From contig JAGPNK010000001.1 of assembly GCA_020746835.1 (NCBI GenBank), forward strand, positions 3,348,001 through 3,412,000: a stretch of 64,000 bases of DNA. Reading direction: 5' to 3'. Below, one piece after another: positions 11,051 through 23,301 of this stretch. Numbering within the stretch: position 1 is the stretch's first letter; the number at the start of each line of letters is the position of its first letter. Position numbers and translations under genes: made by a program. The stretch comes from Stachybotrys elegans. Taxonomy: Eukaryota > Ascomycota > Sordariomycetes > Hypocreales > Stachybotryaceae. The notes under the pieces were generated by a model, which worked only from the letters and a program-made list of their open reading frames with translations, was not told the DNA's origin and searched no databases.

Positions 11051-14000
11051 ACATAACGTCCCGGGCAAAGGCTCGATATGGACGACCAACCTAAGAGGCA
11101 TCAGGTAGTAGGTAGGTTGGTTGGAAAAGCAGACGCTCGCCAGGACCATGCCTAGAGCGGGCACCTACCTACCCTTAAACTCTTCCTACAAGGCTCACAC
11201 TGATGCGATGCTGGGAATGGGCCCCTCTGGACCCTGCATAGAATCCTCTCACGATTCGTAGCCGAGATAATACTAGGTAATGCCTGTCAATTCCCTGGCT
11301 AGTGCCCAACAGCTGTATCTCAACTTTCAGATATCTATGCATCCACACATCCACGTCAACTAGCTCCAGAATAAAAGCGACTATATGATCCGCAGTGCTT
11401 AACCGTAACCTCTTCCAGGATGGTGGTTGCGGCTGGATGTCAGCCTGGGAAACGTGCCTCTTCTCGAGTCCAACCGGGGATCCTCGGCTTAAGACGCCTT
11501 ACCTCAAATCCTCACAGCTGCTTGCGTTGCTTGCGTGCTTGCAGCTGGACATCTCGATGGGGCTCCAAGAAGAGCAAAGGCTTGAACTCGGTCTCGTGAT
11601 GGTGACACCCACCCCACATGGCATATCGAGTTATCGACTCAATGCTGGCAGTAGCTACAGCTGAATCTCACCTATCGAATCAGGCATGGAGCAATGATTT
11701 GTTTTCGTGACTGCATATGCATGTCGGGAGACGGTCAGATGCTGCCATTCCGTCCGCGATATTGGTCCACGGACAGTGCGAGAGATGGCCTGACAAGATA
11801 ATGATCGGAAAGCTGAGATGGATTACACCGCGTTTCCAAGCCTTGGCAGGCAGAGCCAACTCGGTTCTCGATATGGTAACCGACTTACCGAGTAAGAGGC
11901 GGATGAGCGGCGTTGCGAGGGGCGTTCGGGTGGGCCAATCATCCAACAACACGGAAGGCTCACCTCACGGTGATGCAGCTGAGCGATACGAGGGTCAAGC
12001 TGAGCGACATCCCGTGCCATGATGATTCGACATCCATAGGACGGTGGAGTGAGTGCATGGGATAAGCATCGGGACCCTTTTGGGATCTTACTCTGATGCC
12101 GAGCACCGAGGCCTCATCGTTCGATCTTCGACTGGATTCCTCGACGCCTTGCATACTGCAGTCGGGCCGTGGGCGAGGTATTCTCCGGAGATGGCGGCGG
12201 CACGGCAAGACGGGGTGGGGATGGATGCAAGCCTTACTCTACTCAGCCATACTTGCCAGCCTAGCGCAAGGCGACCTGCACGAAGCATTGATGTTTTTGT
12301 ATGTAATAAAATGTGGTGTGTATGCATGGTCATGCTGATGGTGGGCTTCTTCTTATCATGAAGTGAGAATAAGTCGGAAAAGCTTGTGGATCTCGGCATG
12401 GCTAGAGGGTGCGGATGGGGGAGAGGGATGAGAGGGATGAGATGGATGAGATGAGGGCGAAGGCTTCGCCCTCCTCTTCCCCTCCCAAGGCCCCCTTAGG
12501 CTCCCTCAGGCTCCTTCGGGCTATCCTCGCAAAGTGCCGCAGGTTGTACCTGCCTCCTGTTGCTGCTGGTCCACTTGAAGCTATAGTTTGGCAACTAAGA
12601 CATCTCACCGCATGCACCTTCCGCTTGTCTTAGTACGCCTTCAGGTATAGGTTAGCACACCATCGCTACTACCTAAAGCCTGAACTCACCTTGACCTTGA
12701 CCTTGCAGCTGCATCACACTATGACGGTCTGGCGTTGTTTTACTACCGTTACTGTATTATTGACACGTCTTTCTGGGTTGCTTTTTCCCCAGCTCTCATC
12801 GCACGTGCGCGGTTTTTGCTTTCTTCTCAGCCCTCTCCCTCTAAGCGATGAACCACCGTTGACCTCCTTGACAGATTCAGCTGCCGATCATCGAAAATGT
12901 GGCTTGCCAATCGAGGCTCAGTAGCGAATAGACGCGCTGCCCATTCCCCCCAGTGCGTTCACGCACAGCCCAATAGCCAGGCTTCACGTCGACCCCTCAT
13001 CCCTGTCCACGTCGATTACTGGTCCTATCATGTCTCACGTTGCTGTCCGTTTGGCAGCCAGTGCATATGCGATGTGACGGTTTGGAGCCAAAACGCTACC
13101 CTTACCGTCGTATTCGACCGCTTGGCTTCCAGTTGTGGCATGGTAACCCTTGCCAGTGGTCTAGCATTCTGATCGAGAAGACGTCATACCACATACTACC
13201 ATCTTTCGTTACAGTGCAAGCCATCGTGCAACCACGGATTACCTATTCCGAGTACTCGGTCCGTGTCCCTTGGCCGAGCATGGTTGCGTGCAATGATTCA
13301 TGCAAGCACTGGAGACGTCTTCAAATAGCATGGCCTGCCAGGTGTGCCGGCCATGCTCAAACAAAGAGAACAAAACGAGCGCGCGCCTATGAGTATGCCA
13401 TCGTGGCAGTCGCCTACGCTTGTCTATCTGCAAAGCCACTTCACACACTGGACACCAAATTTTCTCGTATTTGCTTGGGCACTAAAATCACTTCCCGTCC
13501 CTCCTCGGCGAATCGAGCTCTCACACGGCAATGGGGCCAAGCCAGGTGGCTTACCTGACCTCGGAGGCCCCAGTGGATGGGAAGCAGACAAGACGAGAGC
13601 GGGTGCGGGACCAGCTCCAGCCCAACCTGCATGTTGGCTGATGAGGTTTTTCTTTTAGTGCAAATAACGCCTCGTGATCAATACAGCAAAGTGCAGCTTT
13701 GACCCTGGACGCCAGAGTTGGGGAGTAAAAAAAGCAAAGATCAAACAAAGAGACCCAGGAAAAGGGTAGGAAAAGCAAAGAGAGCCTCCCCATGCTGCCT
13801 GGGCCTGTGAGTAGCGGTGTCTGCAACCCGATTGAGCTGCATGTCGTGCGTAAGCGACAACGCAACCTTGCATGTGCCCACGCTACCAGGCACATGTCAC
13901 TGTTGTGTTGCAGCTTGACTGCCTGCAGAGTGGTAATGCATATGGATGCTTGGTTGGAGACGCTGCACCAGGTTGTGTAAGTGGTCTGACACCATCGACA

Positions 14001-14140
14001 AGTGGTTGCTTTCGAGTTACCCTTGCTCACTCACATGTGCCATCGTCGAGCCAAGGCGCTCTACGACGGCCTTGGCCTGTAAGACTGGGGATACGTTATC
14101 TCGCAGGAGCAACTCTCATCGAACGACGGCAGCTCTGCCT

Positions 14141-14170
14141 CATCCCCTCATCCCCTCATCCCCTCATCCC
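14141..14170. repeat. Short tandem repeat, unit CCCCTCATC
   Basis: Just over three copies of a 9-base unit in non-coding DNA upstream of the WSC oxidase gene. Confidence 0.8.
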
Positions 14171-14471
14171 TACGCCTTGCCCAGACTAGCAGTACGGCTG
14201 GCAAGTTTCCGCCCTATCTCTTGCATCTGGCTGCATCTCGTGATCATGAAAGATGCATCTTATGGCAATATATTGAAAGAGGCGTCTTTCGGCTGAGGAT
14301 GAACCCTGAAGGCAAGCGCCCACGACGACTCGCCGAGACCGAGGAGGTGAGGTTCTACTTACCCCAAACGGAGCAGAGACGTATACGGAAATGGGGATCC
14401 CCCACGATGTGCCGTATCTAGTGCTCTTCTCCACTACCAGAACCAAGGGCGACGGAGTGGACCAGGTGGTA

Positions 14472-14503
14472 GTGGTGGTGGTGGTGGTGGTGGTGGTGGT
14501 GGT
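14472..14503. repeat. (GTG)n microsatellite
   Basis: More than ten uninterrupted copies of a GTG trinucleotide in non-coding DNA. Confidence 0.9.
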
Positions 14504-14889
14504 AGGGCATCGCCGTCTTGGTGTCTTGGTGTCTTGTCCTAAGTCGGGGTGCAATTAAATGTCCGGCCGCGAGAGGGGTTCAGCAAGGGGACATCAACGG
14601 AAAGGAGGCCTTTGAGTTGGTCGTGTCTGGTCAAAGTTACCACCACTAGGCACACCCACCCTTGCGAGCTGTGTTGGCCACAGCTCCCGAGCTCCCGTCC
14701 GTGTCCGCGACTTTACTTTTTCGCTGACCCCTGCCATCGCCCCTGTTTTCATTATTCTCCTTGCTAACACTGCGCTCTCAAAGCCCGTTGTGATGAAAGA
14801 CTCGCCCGGGTTCTCGCCCGTTCTATGGGACGGATAACGTCTGGTCCTGGATGTAGCCGTGTCCCTGCCCCGGTCCTGGCAGCAATATG

Positions 14890-14895
14890 TATAAA
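14890..14895 (+). promoter_or_regulatory. TATA box of the WSC oxidase gene
   Basis: TATAAA stands about 150 bases ahead of the ATG at 15042, a normal spacing for a fungal promoter with a leader of around 100-120 bases. Assigned by position and sequence only. Confidence 0.5.
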
Positions 14896-15041
14896 GAGAG
14901 GAGTTGTGCCCACGGTGGGAGGAGGCCCTTTGTCCAGCCATCACTGCTCGTTCGCATTTCAAGAGATACCCCGGCACCGCTTGTCGATCTCCCTTTTCAT
15001 TGTCGATCAGTGGGTTGGAGCTCTCCTAAAAGCGAACCTCC

Positions 15042-18000
15042 ATGATGCCGGCACGCTGCACATCCAAGTCAGCTCTGGCTGTGCTCCTTGGCTTGGGCAC
15101 AGCCATCTCTAATGCCGCCTCGATTGAGAGACGTGCATTGGACGCACCTGAGGAGTTTGACAATGGCTGGACATACCAGGGCTGCTACGTGTAAGTGATC
15201 CAATTCGCTGTCTTTGGGGGAGGGGTGATGAGACTGACGACTACCAGTGATGTCGGGCGTACCATTAACAGAGCCAATAAGGTCGACGGGCAGATGACAA
15301 ATGCCATGTGTACCGAGTTCTGTTTTGAGAGCGGCCATCCCTATGCGGGCACAGAATACTACACTGAGTGCTTCTGCGGCGACAGCCTCGCTACAGGGGG
15401 TGTCGAAGCAAACGAGGCAGACTGCAATACACCATGCGGTGGCGATTCTGCCGAGCCGTGCGGTGGTCCTAACCGCCTGACTCTGTACAGAACGTCCGAG
15501 ATTACCGTCGTCGAGCCTTCCGTCAACCCTGGAGTTGGTGGCTGGGCATCCCTCGGCTGCTACGCGTACGTTTCCGCTCCTTTGAATGTCTCCGTGCCGT
15601 CCGCTTTCACTAACAGACTATGGTTACGGCAGTGAGGGAACCACAGGCCGAGCTCTGACCTCCGGCCTGAACACGGTGCCTGGCGGGGAGATGACCGTCG
15701 CAAAGTGCACGGCTGGATGCAGGACAGCTGGTTTCAAGTATGCCGGCGTTGAATACGCAGGCGAATGCTGTAAGTTCCCTTGTACCCTCTTCCCGCTTTT
15801 GCAATAGCCGCCATGCACTCGTTCCCACTCACACTGTACGTCATGTCGCAGACTGCGGAAATTCCATTGCCAACAATGGAAGGCCGGCGACGAGCGGCTG
15901 CAATATGCTCTGCAATGGAAACCATACCGAGTACTGTGGAGGTCCTGACCGCCTGAACATGTACGAATTCGAACCGACAAGGTACGTATGAACAGGCCCT
16001 ATGCTTGCCTGGGCCATTTGGCACAAAGGCAGCGTGTTTCAATTTATAGCAACGACCAGCACGTCGCGGCTTACATGCGGAGTGTGCATACGCTAATGCC
16101 AGACAGCACCACTACCACTGCCGATCCTGGCCAGCCACCGGCGACATCATCCACCTCTGCTTCACCCACCGCAACCCAGCCTGACCCCGAGCCCGAGCCC
16201 TCGGACCTGCCCGAGGGCTGGTCCTCGTATGGCTGCTGGGTTGACGGTGTGGGCGGTCGCATTCTTAACTACCAGGCCCCCGACGACCCAGACCTGACCC
16301 TAGTCTCCTGCGTCAACAAGTGTGCTGCCAGAGGAAACACTATCGCTGGTGCCGAGTACCATACGCAGTGCTTCTGTGGTGATATTATTGTCAACGGCGG
16401 TGAACAGGCCACCTCGGAATCCCAGTGTAGCACGCCTTGTGGTGGCGACGCGGATCAAAACTGCGGTGGTCCCAACAGGATGAGCATCTTCTCCGTCGGC
16501 GAGCCCACCGTCTATGGGCCTCCCGAGCCCGTTCAGAGCATCGGCGGCTGGGCCTACCAGGGATGCTCCGTGGACAATGTCGGCAACGCACGAGTCTTCC
16601 CATGGCAGCTCCTCTTCGAGGGTACCATGAAACCCTCGGACTGCCTCGATGCGTGCGCAGAGTTTGGTTACATGGCTGCTGGCCTCGAATACGGCGGCGA
16701 GTGCTACTGCGGCGACCCGGGCGACCTGGAAGCCAAGGGCTCCGAGTTTGTCGATGAATCCGAGTGCAACATCGCCTGCGCGGGAGACGCCTCGGCCATC
16801 TGCGGTGGCGGCTCACGTATGACAACCTATTTCTGGGAGGACGACCCATTCTACGTGTGGGAGTATCCCGAGGACGGTACGCCGGCTGCTGGTTCCTACG
16901 ACTTCCTTATTGGCGGCCGGTGCATTCCCCTCATGACGTCTCAAGCCATCAACGGCAAGGTGACGTTCCTCGAGAAATGGGGAACCGGCCCGCCCAACTC
17001 GACCGGTGCCTACGAGCTGGATCTTTCCGAGATTGACAATTTCGAAGCTGCGTGGCGTACCATGCACGTCAAGACGGACATTTTCTGCGCCGCTGGTGTC
17101 ACCCTTCCCGACAAGGCTGGACGGCAGCTCACGGTCGGAGGCTGGTCGGGTGATTCGACCTATGGTGTCCGCCTCTACACCCCTGACGGATCCGCGGGCG
17201 TCAAGGGTACCAACGACTGGGAAGAGAATGTCCAGATCCTCAGCCTCCAGGATGGGCGCTGGTACCCGTCGACTCTGAACATGGCCAACGGCTCCATCCT
17301 TGTCATTGGCGGCGAGGAAGGCTCCAATGCCGCTCCCGTTCCGACTCTCGAGATTCTGCCGTACACCGGCACTGCGCCTCTCTACATGGACTGGTTGGAG
17401 CGAACTGATCCAAACAACCTCTACCCCTTCGTCTGCGTCCTGCCCTCTGGAGGCATCTTTGTGGCATACTGGAACGAGGCACGCATCTTGGACGAGGACA
17501 CCTTTGAGACTATTCAGAACCTCCCTGATATCCCCGGTGCTGTCAACGATCCTCTGGGTGGCCGTACTTATCCCCTGGAAGGCACTGCCGTTCTTCTTCC
17601 TCAGCATGCTCCTTATGAAGAGCCTCTGGGCGTTCTCATGTGTGGCGGATCTACCGAGACCACAGGCAACGCTCTGGATAATTGCGTGAGCATCCAGCCT
17701 GACGCGGCCGAGCCTGAGTGGGTTCTGGAGCGAATGCCCTCGCCGCGTGTCATGTCTTGCATTGCCCCCCTTCCGGACGGAACCTACTTGATTCTCAACG
17801 GAGCGAGGAAGGGTGTCGCTGGCTTTGGCCTGGCTGAGAACCCCAATCTCAACGCTGTGCTCTACGACGCCAACAAGCCTGTGGGCCGTCGCATGAGCGT
17901 CATGGCCAACACGACGGTTGCTCGCATGTACCATTCCGAAGCCATCACCCTCCTGGATGGTCGCGTGCTCGTTTCGGGCTCGGATCCTCAGGATGGCGTC

Positions 18001-18414
18001 AACCCGCAGGAGTACCGAGTCGAGACGTTTACGCCCCCTTACCTTCTGAGCGGCCAGCCACGCCCAAGCTTTGAGGTGGAGAGCACCGACTGGGCCTTCA
18101 ATGAGGTCGTCACCTTCACCCTGGGTGCTGCTGCCAGAAATGGCGCCATTACCGCCTCCTTGCTGGGATCTGTGTCGAGCACGCATGGAAACTCGATGGG
18201 CGCACGCACGCTTGTCCCGGCAGTCGCGTGCACCGGCACAACGTGCACGGTCACGGCTCCTCCCAATGCCCATATCTGCCCACCAGGATGGTATCAGTTC
18301 TACGTGCTCGACGGCGGTATCCCGGCCGTGGGAGTCTTTGTCCGCATTGGAGGCGATCCTGCTGGGTTGGGCAACTGGCCAGAGGGCCAAGGGTTCACGC
18401 AGCCCGGCATTTAG
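15042..18414 (+). CDS. Secreted copper radical oxidase (glyoxal oxidase-like, AA5) with four WSC domains
   Basis: Five exons: 15042-15190, 15248-15565, 15633-15769, 15852-15981, 16107-18414, giving 1013 residues. The N terminus (residues 1-26) is a signal peptide with hydrophobic core ALAVLLGLG. Four Cys-rich WSC carbohydrate-binding domains start near residues 42, 148, 282 and 392, each with the CFCGD/CYCG and CGGxxR/CGGPxR signatures; a Thr/Ser/Pro linker (245-280) separates domains 2 and 3. The C-terminal half (about 500-1013) is a kelch-fold galactose/glyoxal oxidase followed by the Ig-like DUF1929 domain. The radical-copper site is complete: Cys572 (IFCAAG) and Tyr631 (RWYPS) for the thioether cofactor, Tyr853-His854 (MYHSE) and His967 (NAHICP) as copper ligands. 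Such enzymes oxidise aldehydes or primary alcohols and release hydrogen peroxide outside the cell; WSC domains bind cell-wall glycans. Three of the four introns lie in WSC-domain sequence and the fourth in the linker. Substrate cannot be read from sequence. Two adjacent ATGs (15042, 15045) could serve as start. Confidence 0.95.
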
Positions 18415-19476
18415 AGCGGCTTGGAGGAGGTATTTTCTTGACGGAGCTGGAGGCTATCCTTTGCCAGCTCTTGCTGTGATCTGTGCTTTTGCTTTTTCCT
18501 GTATTTTTGTCACTCCTTTATATAGGTATCTTGGGCTTGGGGTACCGGAAACGGGATCACAGGACTATAAGGGCTGGATATGGGCTGGGATTACAAGGAC
18601 GTTAGCTGGATTTCTTAGACTACGATGCACAGGAACAATATTTGCTGCTAGTCTGACCAAGTCTGCTTCTGAAGTGTGATTCGCAGCTCGTCATGAAGAC
18701 AAGATGCAGAGATATGTCTAGGCATGCGAAGTGGTGATGGCAGAACGGACCTGAAGAGAAGGACGGCGCGGCATGTGTGACTTCAGTGGACAAGGCCACC
18801 GATGGACTTCAGGGCATGCCTCCAAGGCTACATGCATATACATGTAATTGGGTGTTTCGGGTCCGCGTGCACATCCCTCCCCAGTTGGATGGGTGGATAT
18901 CCACCGCCAGCTCGGGTCCATGAGCCGGGAGGATACAGCTTTCCGAGATGCAGGGCGGCTGCTCCCATGCCTGTGGCAGAATCGGGTTCGATCATGCTGG
19001 CTTCAGGGCGGCAATGAATGGGAGCCTGTGCTCTCAAGAACCATCGTCACATCGTGTTCGAGGCAGTGGATGATGTGGATGGAATCGAGCGTCCAGGGCA
19101 GCCCTATTCGGTCTCTCGAAACATGACGAAAAGGTTTCAGCGTGATACAGAACGAATAGCCCACCTTTGCAGCCCAAGGAAATAAGACAAAGGGCGGGTG
19201 CATCTATTCAGCTGCAGCAATTGTAGTACGTAAAAAGTAGGGAGTAAGACAGGAAAGAAGGAAGCCTGTATCGGAGGTCACTTAGATGGCATCACGTGAC
19301 GCTCGGCGTGTCTTCCCGGCAAATTTCGGTGCTATTGGGGATTTCGATATCGGAGAGCGGAAAGAGGAAACCGAACAGCCTCTATCTCTCTCCCTCGACC
19401 CAACCTTTCCTCCACCACCTCCGTCGCGTGTCCCCTTGCCCGAAATCGACGCCGCCGCTCATCGCCTCCCGCAAAC
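18415..19476. other. Intergenic region between the WSC oxidase and mpc1
   Basis: Holds the 3' end of the oxidase transcript and the promoter of mpc1. No coding sequence recognised. An E-box octamer lies at 19291-19298 and the 100 bases before the mpc1 ATG are C/T-rich, as expected for a leader. Confidence 0.6.
19291..19298 (+). promoter_or_regulatory. ATCACGTG E-box element ahead of mpc1
   Basis: The octamer ATCACGTG begins 186 bases ahead of the mpc1 start codon. CACGTG is the core bound by bHLH factors of the Cbf1/SREBP type in fungi. The same octamer in the same orientation relative to the gene precedes hapB and rps13 in this window. Confidence 0.45.
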
Positions 19477-20225
19477 ATGGCTGCTTTCATAAAGGCACTC
19501 AACGCCAAGATCAGGTCCAACCCGACCACCAACTACATATGCTCTACGCGTACGTGATAATTTCCGGCCATTTATTTCCTAGGAGAGAGAGGGAGAAAAA
19601 AATTCGAGACGAAGGGACGAGGAAAATCTCCGATTGAGGATCCGAGTTCTGGGTTTTGCCTTTGTTTCGCAAGAGAATCAGAACTGCGGGAGGTGCCATT
19701 GCCTCCGGCGATGACATTTTTCCCTTGGAAGTTCAGCCTCAATTGACGAAGCGGCATTGACGGAGCACGAGAAAGTGTTGAGACAAGGCGAGGGTTCAAG
19801 GCTAACCATGATGCGCTGCGACAGATTTCTGGGGACCTGTGTCCAACTTCGGCATTCCCATTGCCGCTGTCCTGGACACGCAAAAGAGCCCTGAACTGTA
19901 AGACGAACCTTCTCCTCCTCCTCCTCCAGGCCCAGCTTATGCTGACGACCATCTTTTTCCCAGTATCTCCGGACAGATGACGGGCGCCCTCTGCATCTAC
20001 GCCGCCACCTTCATGCGATACTCCCTGGCCGTCACGCCCAAGAACTACCTCCTCTTCGCCTGCCACTTTGTCAACTCGGGCGCCCAGCTCACCCAGATGT
20101 ACCGATACCTCAACTACCACTACTGGGGCGGCAAGGAGACCCTGGCCCTGCAGAAGAACCTGTCCGCCGCCAAGGAGAGCGTCGAGCAGCTGGGAAGCGA
20201 GGCCAAGGCCGCCATCAGCAAGTAG
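19477..20225 (+). CDS. mpc1: Mitochondrial pyruvate carrier subunit 1
   Basis: Three exons, 19477-19549, 19825-19897 and 19964-20225, encode 135 residues, a normal size for MPC1. The family signature [12 protein letters not shown] follows directly after intron 1, and the segments [23 protein letters not shown] and [20 protein letters not shown] are all present, covering three short hydrophobic helices. The protein sits in the mitochondrial inner membrane and, with an MPC2/MPC3-type partner encoded elsewhere, imports pyruvate into the matrix. The C terminus carries about 25 extra, helix-prone residues after YWGGKE, usual in filamentous fungi. The gene faces the downstream APH-fold gene tail to tail. 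Confidence 0.97.
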
Positions 20226-20758
20226 ACCCGAAATAAAAAGAGAGGACAGGGAAACGCAACCCCCCGAGGTTTGAAAGGTCCTCCTTTCTGTTTGCCACAG
20301 CGAGGGGCAGGAAGACGTTCTTTGCACCAAACAGAAGGAGAAGGGGATGGGAGGAGGGGGAGAAAGACGGGATCCAGCTTCATTTATAGCTTGGGGTGAA
20401 GGATCCTGCCATGGAAAGGTGGATGCTGCTCGCACAGTTGGCTGCGCTTGTATCATTATGCTCTCTGCGTGACGTGATGGGGGCAGCGCGAGCCCCCGGC
20501 ATCTTTGGCGGGGATGCCGCGCAAAACTGGTCAATAGAGGAGTAGATGTGCTTTTATTATTAGCGGCATGACAATAGCTCCAAGCTGATCTTTTGGTTTT
20601 CCCTCGTCACTCGTTACGGAACAGACAGTCCTGCGTGGCACATCTCCCGGTATACTCGTGAACAACGTAGTAAGTCGGCGGGCTTCCAAGAGGGAAAGCT
20701 TAAGCACGGTTCGTTCTAGAACTTGCGAACCTACAAGTACAAACAAGTCGGCACCCCT
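20226..20758. other. Convergent spacer between mpc1 and the APH-fold gene
   Basis: About 530 bases shared by two 3' ends. AATAAA at 20232 lies too close to the mpc1 stop to be the sole polyadenylation signal. No gene recognised. Confidence 0.6.
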
Positions 20759-22003
20759 TCACAATTTCTGCTCCCTCCCGCTCTTGACCTGCCGCGCCAG
20801 CTCCCACGCCCGCTCGGCCAGGGGCCCGCGCACGGCGGCGTGCAGCATGGCCTTCTCGCTGCTGGCCTGGCGCACGGCGTAGCGGGCGGCGATGCCCTGG
20901 CAGACGCCGGCGAGCTTGAAGATGTTGAAGGCCATGCCCCAGGCGAGGTCCGCGCACGCGTCGTAGCCCGACGTCTCGGCGTACCACGCCAGCGCCTCCT
21001 CGAGGCGCGGCAGGCCGGGCGTCTGGCCCTCTTGGAAGGCCGACAGGTCGTTGACCGAGGCGCCGCTCGCGTTGGCCGTGAAGTACGGCATGAGCAGGTT
21101 GCACACGTCGGATAGTGGGTGGCCTACCGTGGACATTTCCCAGCTGTTCACAAAGGCGTCCTGTCAGCCAACAAGTATTCTCACACATATAAAGACACCC
21201 AAAAGGGAACAGGTGACCTACTCCAGTATGCCGATGACGCGCGGCTCCGTCTTGTGGAAGATGAGGTTGTCAATCTTGAAGTCGCCGTGGACAAGCGTCG
21301 TCCGGTCGCGGGGCTGCACCCTCGCATCCTCGAAGAAGCCCACGAGGTCGTCGAAGTGCGGCAGCCTGCCGACGGGCTCCCCGGTCTCGACGTCGACGAC
21401 CTTCTCCTGGCTCGTGCAGATGGTGGTCCACGTCCGCACCTGGCGGCCGTAGAAGCCCGTCGGCTTGCCAAACGTGCCGAGCCCGACGGCGCCGTGGTCG
21501 ACGGCGTGCAGCCGCGCGAGCGCCGTGACGGCGTCCCTCCACATGGCGGCGCGGTCGGCGGCGCTCACGCCCGGCATGGCAAAGTCCTCGAAGATGCGCC
21601 CGTCGACAAACTCCATGATGTAGAAGGGCGTGCCGACGACGCCCTCGTCCTCGCACAGGGCGTAGGTCCGCGGCACCGCCACGTCCGTGTGCTCCAGCGC
21701 GTGCATGATGCGGTACTCGCGCTCGACCTTGTGCGCCGTCTTGGAGATGAGCTTGCCCGGCGGCTTCTTGCGCATCACGAACCGCTGGCCCGTGGCGTCG
21801 GTGATCTGGTACGTCGGGTTCGACTGCCCGAACCCAAACTGCGATGGGGGAGGTTGGCTGGCTGGACAGCGTAGCGGGAGATGGAGAGGGGGAGAGAGAC
21901 TCACCTGCTTGAGGCCAATTGGCAGCTTGATGGCCGGTACATGGTTTGCGATGTATGCCTCGAAGGCTGCCTCATCGATGGGCTGCCGTACTCTTCCCGC
22001 CAT
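20759..22003 (-). CDS. APH-fold phosphotransferase (ACAD10/11 kinase-domain type)
   Basis: Three exons on the minus strand, 22003-21905, 21838-21222 and 21143-20759, encode 366 residues. The fold is that of aminoglycoside/choline phosphotransferases: glycine-rich loop region FGFGQSN, the VMRKKPPG strand with the ATP-binding Lys, the catalytic HGDFKIDNL (His217, Asp219, Asn224) and the metal-binding Asp239 in ILDWEMSTVGHP, restored only when intron 2 is removed. This pattern matches the kinase domain fused to acyl-CoA dehydrogenases in animal ACAD10/ACAD11, which phosphorylate 4-hydroxy fatty acyl groups; here it stands alone, as often in fungi. No targeting peptide is obvious. The first intron (66 bases) is a multiple of three and free of stops, so a retained form would add 22 residues. 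Coding DNA is strikingly rich in G/C at third positions. The true substrate is unknown. Confidence 0.92.
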
Positions 22004-23301
22004 GGTTGAGTATGTAGGTGAGGTGAGATGACGTCGCAGCTGACAATCACTAGATGTGCTGGTTATTTCTTCTTCAGTACAATTGATCAGAATACACAGG
22101 TTGGTGTAAATATTTCAACAAACAGAGTAATAAATCTACGTGATGCTATTGGGAGGGGAATTGGTGGTGACCTTGTAAGTCTAATGCCGAGCCGAGGTCC
22201 ATCATCCATGGGCCAAGAGCCAAAAGCTGGGGGAGCTGCCATGGACCAGTAATAATAATTCCGTCCCGGCGCCACTTCAATCCATGCCAACATCAAACTT
22301 CAACTTCAAACTCATGTCACGTCACGTCACGCCACTTCAAGTCCTCGCGTCAGGCTCGCCGGTTGTTGGCACGGTTTGAATAGAGGCAAGTTAGGGTCTT
22401 AGGAGAATAAATATCATGTTTTCCACAAATCTGAAAAGAAACTACCCAGGCAGTTGTCGTCGCGTGCACTCGGCGACGAGCGTCCGCCATTGAGCGAGTC
22501 TATGGCTACGACCAGAGCAAGCACGCCAACAAATGCTCAACACTTTTCCATGCAGTATGCCGGCGTGCTTCCTTGTTTTGTTTTGGTTTGTTTTCTCGGG
22601 GTTGGCGTTTTTTGTGTCGAAGTTTTGACCTTTTTTCTTGATTTTGCTTTGCTCCTTGTTGCGACGCCTATAAACAACAGCCTCTGCGAGACCAAGTCGC
22701 TCGCGGTCATCTGGCCTCCAGGACCTGGGCTGCTTCTTCTCCTCCTCCTTCACCCGCTCAAGGCTACAAAAAACTTGCCCATACTCAACAAAGGAGAAAA
22801 CGGGGCAAACAAAAAACAATCCGGGGCAGGGGGGTATCCGTCGTATCGAGTCATTCCATGCATTCTGTCCATCCAGTATTTCTCCTGCCAATCACACATT
22901 CAAGGAATGTGCGCATAAAAAAGTTGCTGTTGCCAGTCCCAGTGCTGTAGGGTAACAAAGAGAAGAAAAGAAGTATAGTGGTAAAAAGGGGGAACAAGGT
23001 AAGAAGTGAACTGAGTTATTTCTGAACAATGTCGAGTCTGGGCCCTCGGCTTGGCCGTAAAATGGGAGTCGATGATATCGTATCAAATCCCGTGGAACAA
23101 GAAAGTTGGTGATCCCGAGTAAGACAGGACCAAGTGTCCTGCTCTGCAATCCTGCTAAAAATTTACCGAACAAATCGAAGTGTGTAGAGGCGCAAGCCAT
23201 CTCCACTGTCGTGAAATCGTGAGAAAACGCCCCGCGAAAAGAGGGGAGGGGAATGAGGGGGGATGCTGGCATCATGAGCAGAGCGCGAGAGCTCATCTCC
23301 C
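22004..23301. other. Intergenic region between the APH-fold gene and hapB
   Basis: Contains the promoter of the APH-fold gene and the 3' untranslated part of hapB. A run of overlapping GTCACGTCACGTCACG repeats sits at about 22316-22331. No coding sequence recognised. Confidence 0.55.

Larger units (their letters stand above)
10346..15041. other. Divergent intergenic region between fap1 and the WSC oxidase gene
   Basis: About 4.7 kb that must hold the promoters of fap1 (right to left) and of the WSC oxidase (left to right). No frame shows a known domain; the longest are 159-172 codons and of mixed, low-information composition. ATTGG/CCAAT pentamers at about 10627 and 10754 lie near the fap1 start. 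Short tandem repeats occur at 11021-11050, 14141-14170 and 14472-14503. Confidence 0.5.

Noticed and set aside
16813..18390. 525-codon open frame opposite the oxidase domain
   Set aside because: Same cause: antisense of conserved, GC3-rich coding sequence with complete catalytic motifs on the plus strand.
20723..21874. Plus-strand frames of 130, 133 and 251 codons over the APH-fold gene
   Set aside because: Antisense of the APH-fold gene, which shows HGD and ILDWE motifs after splicing.
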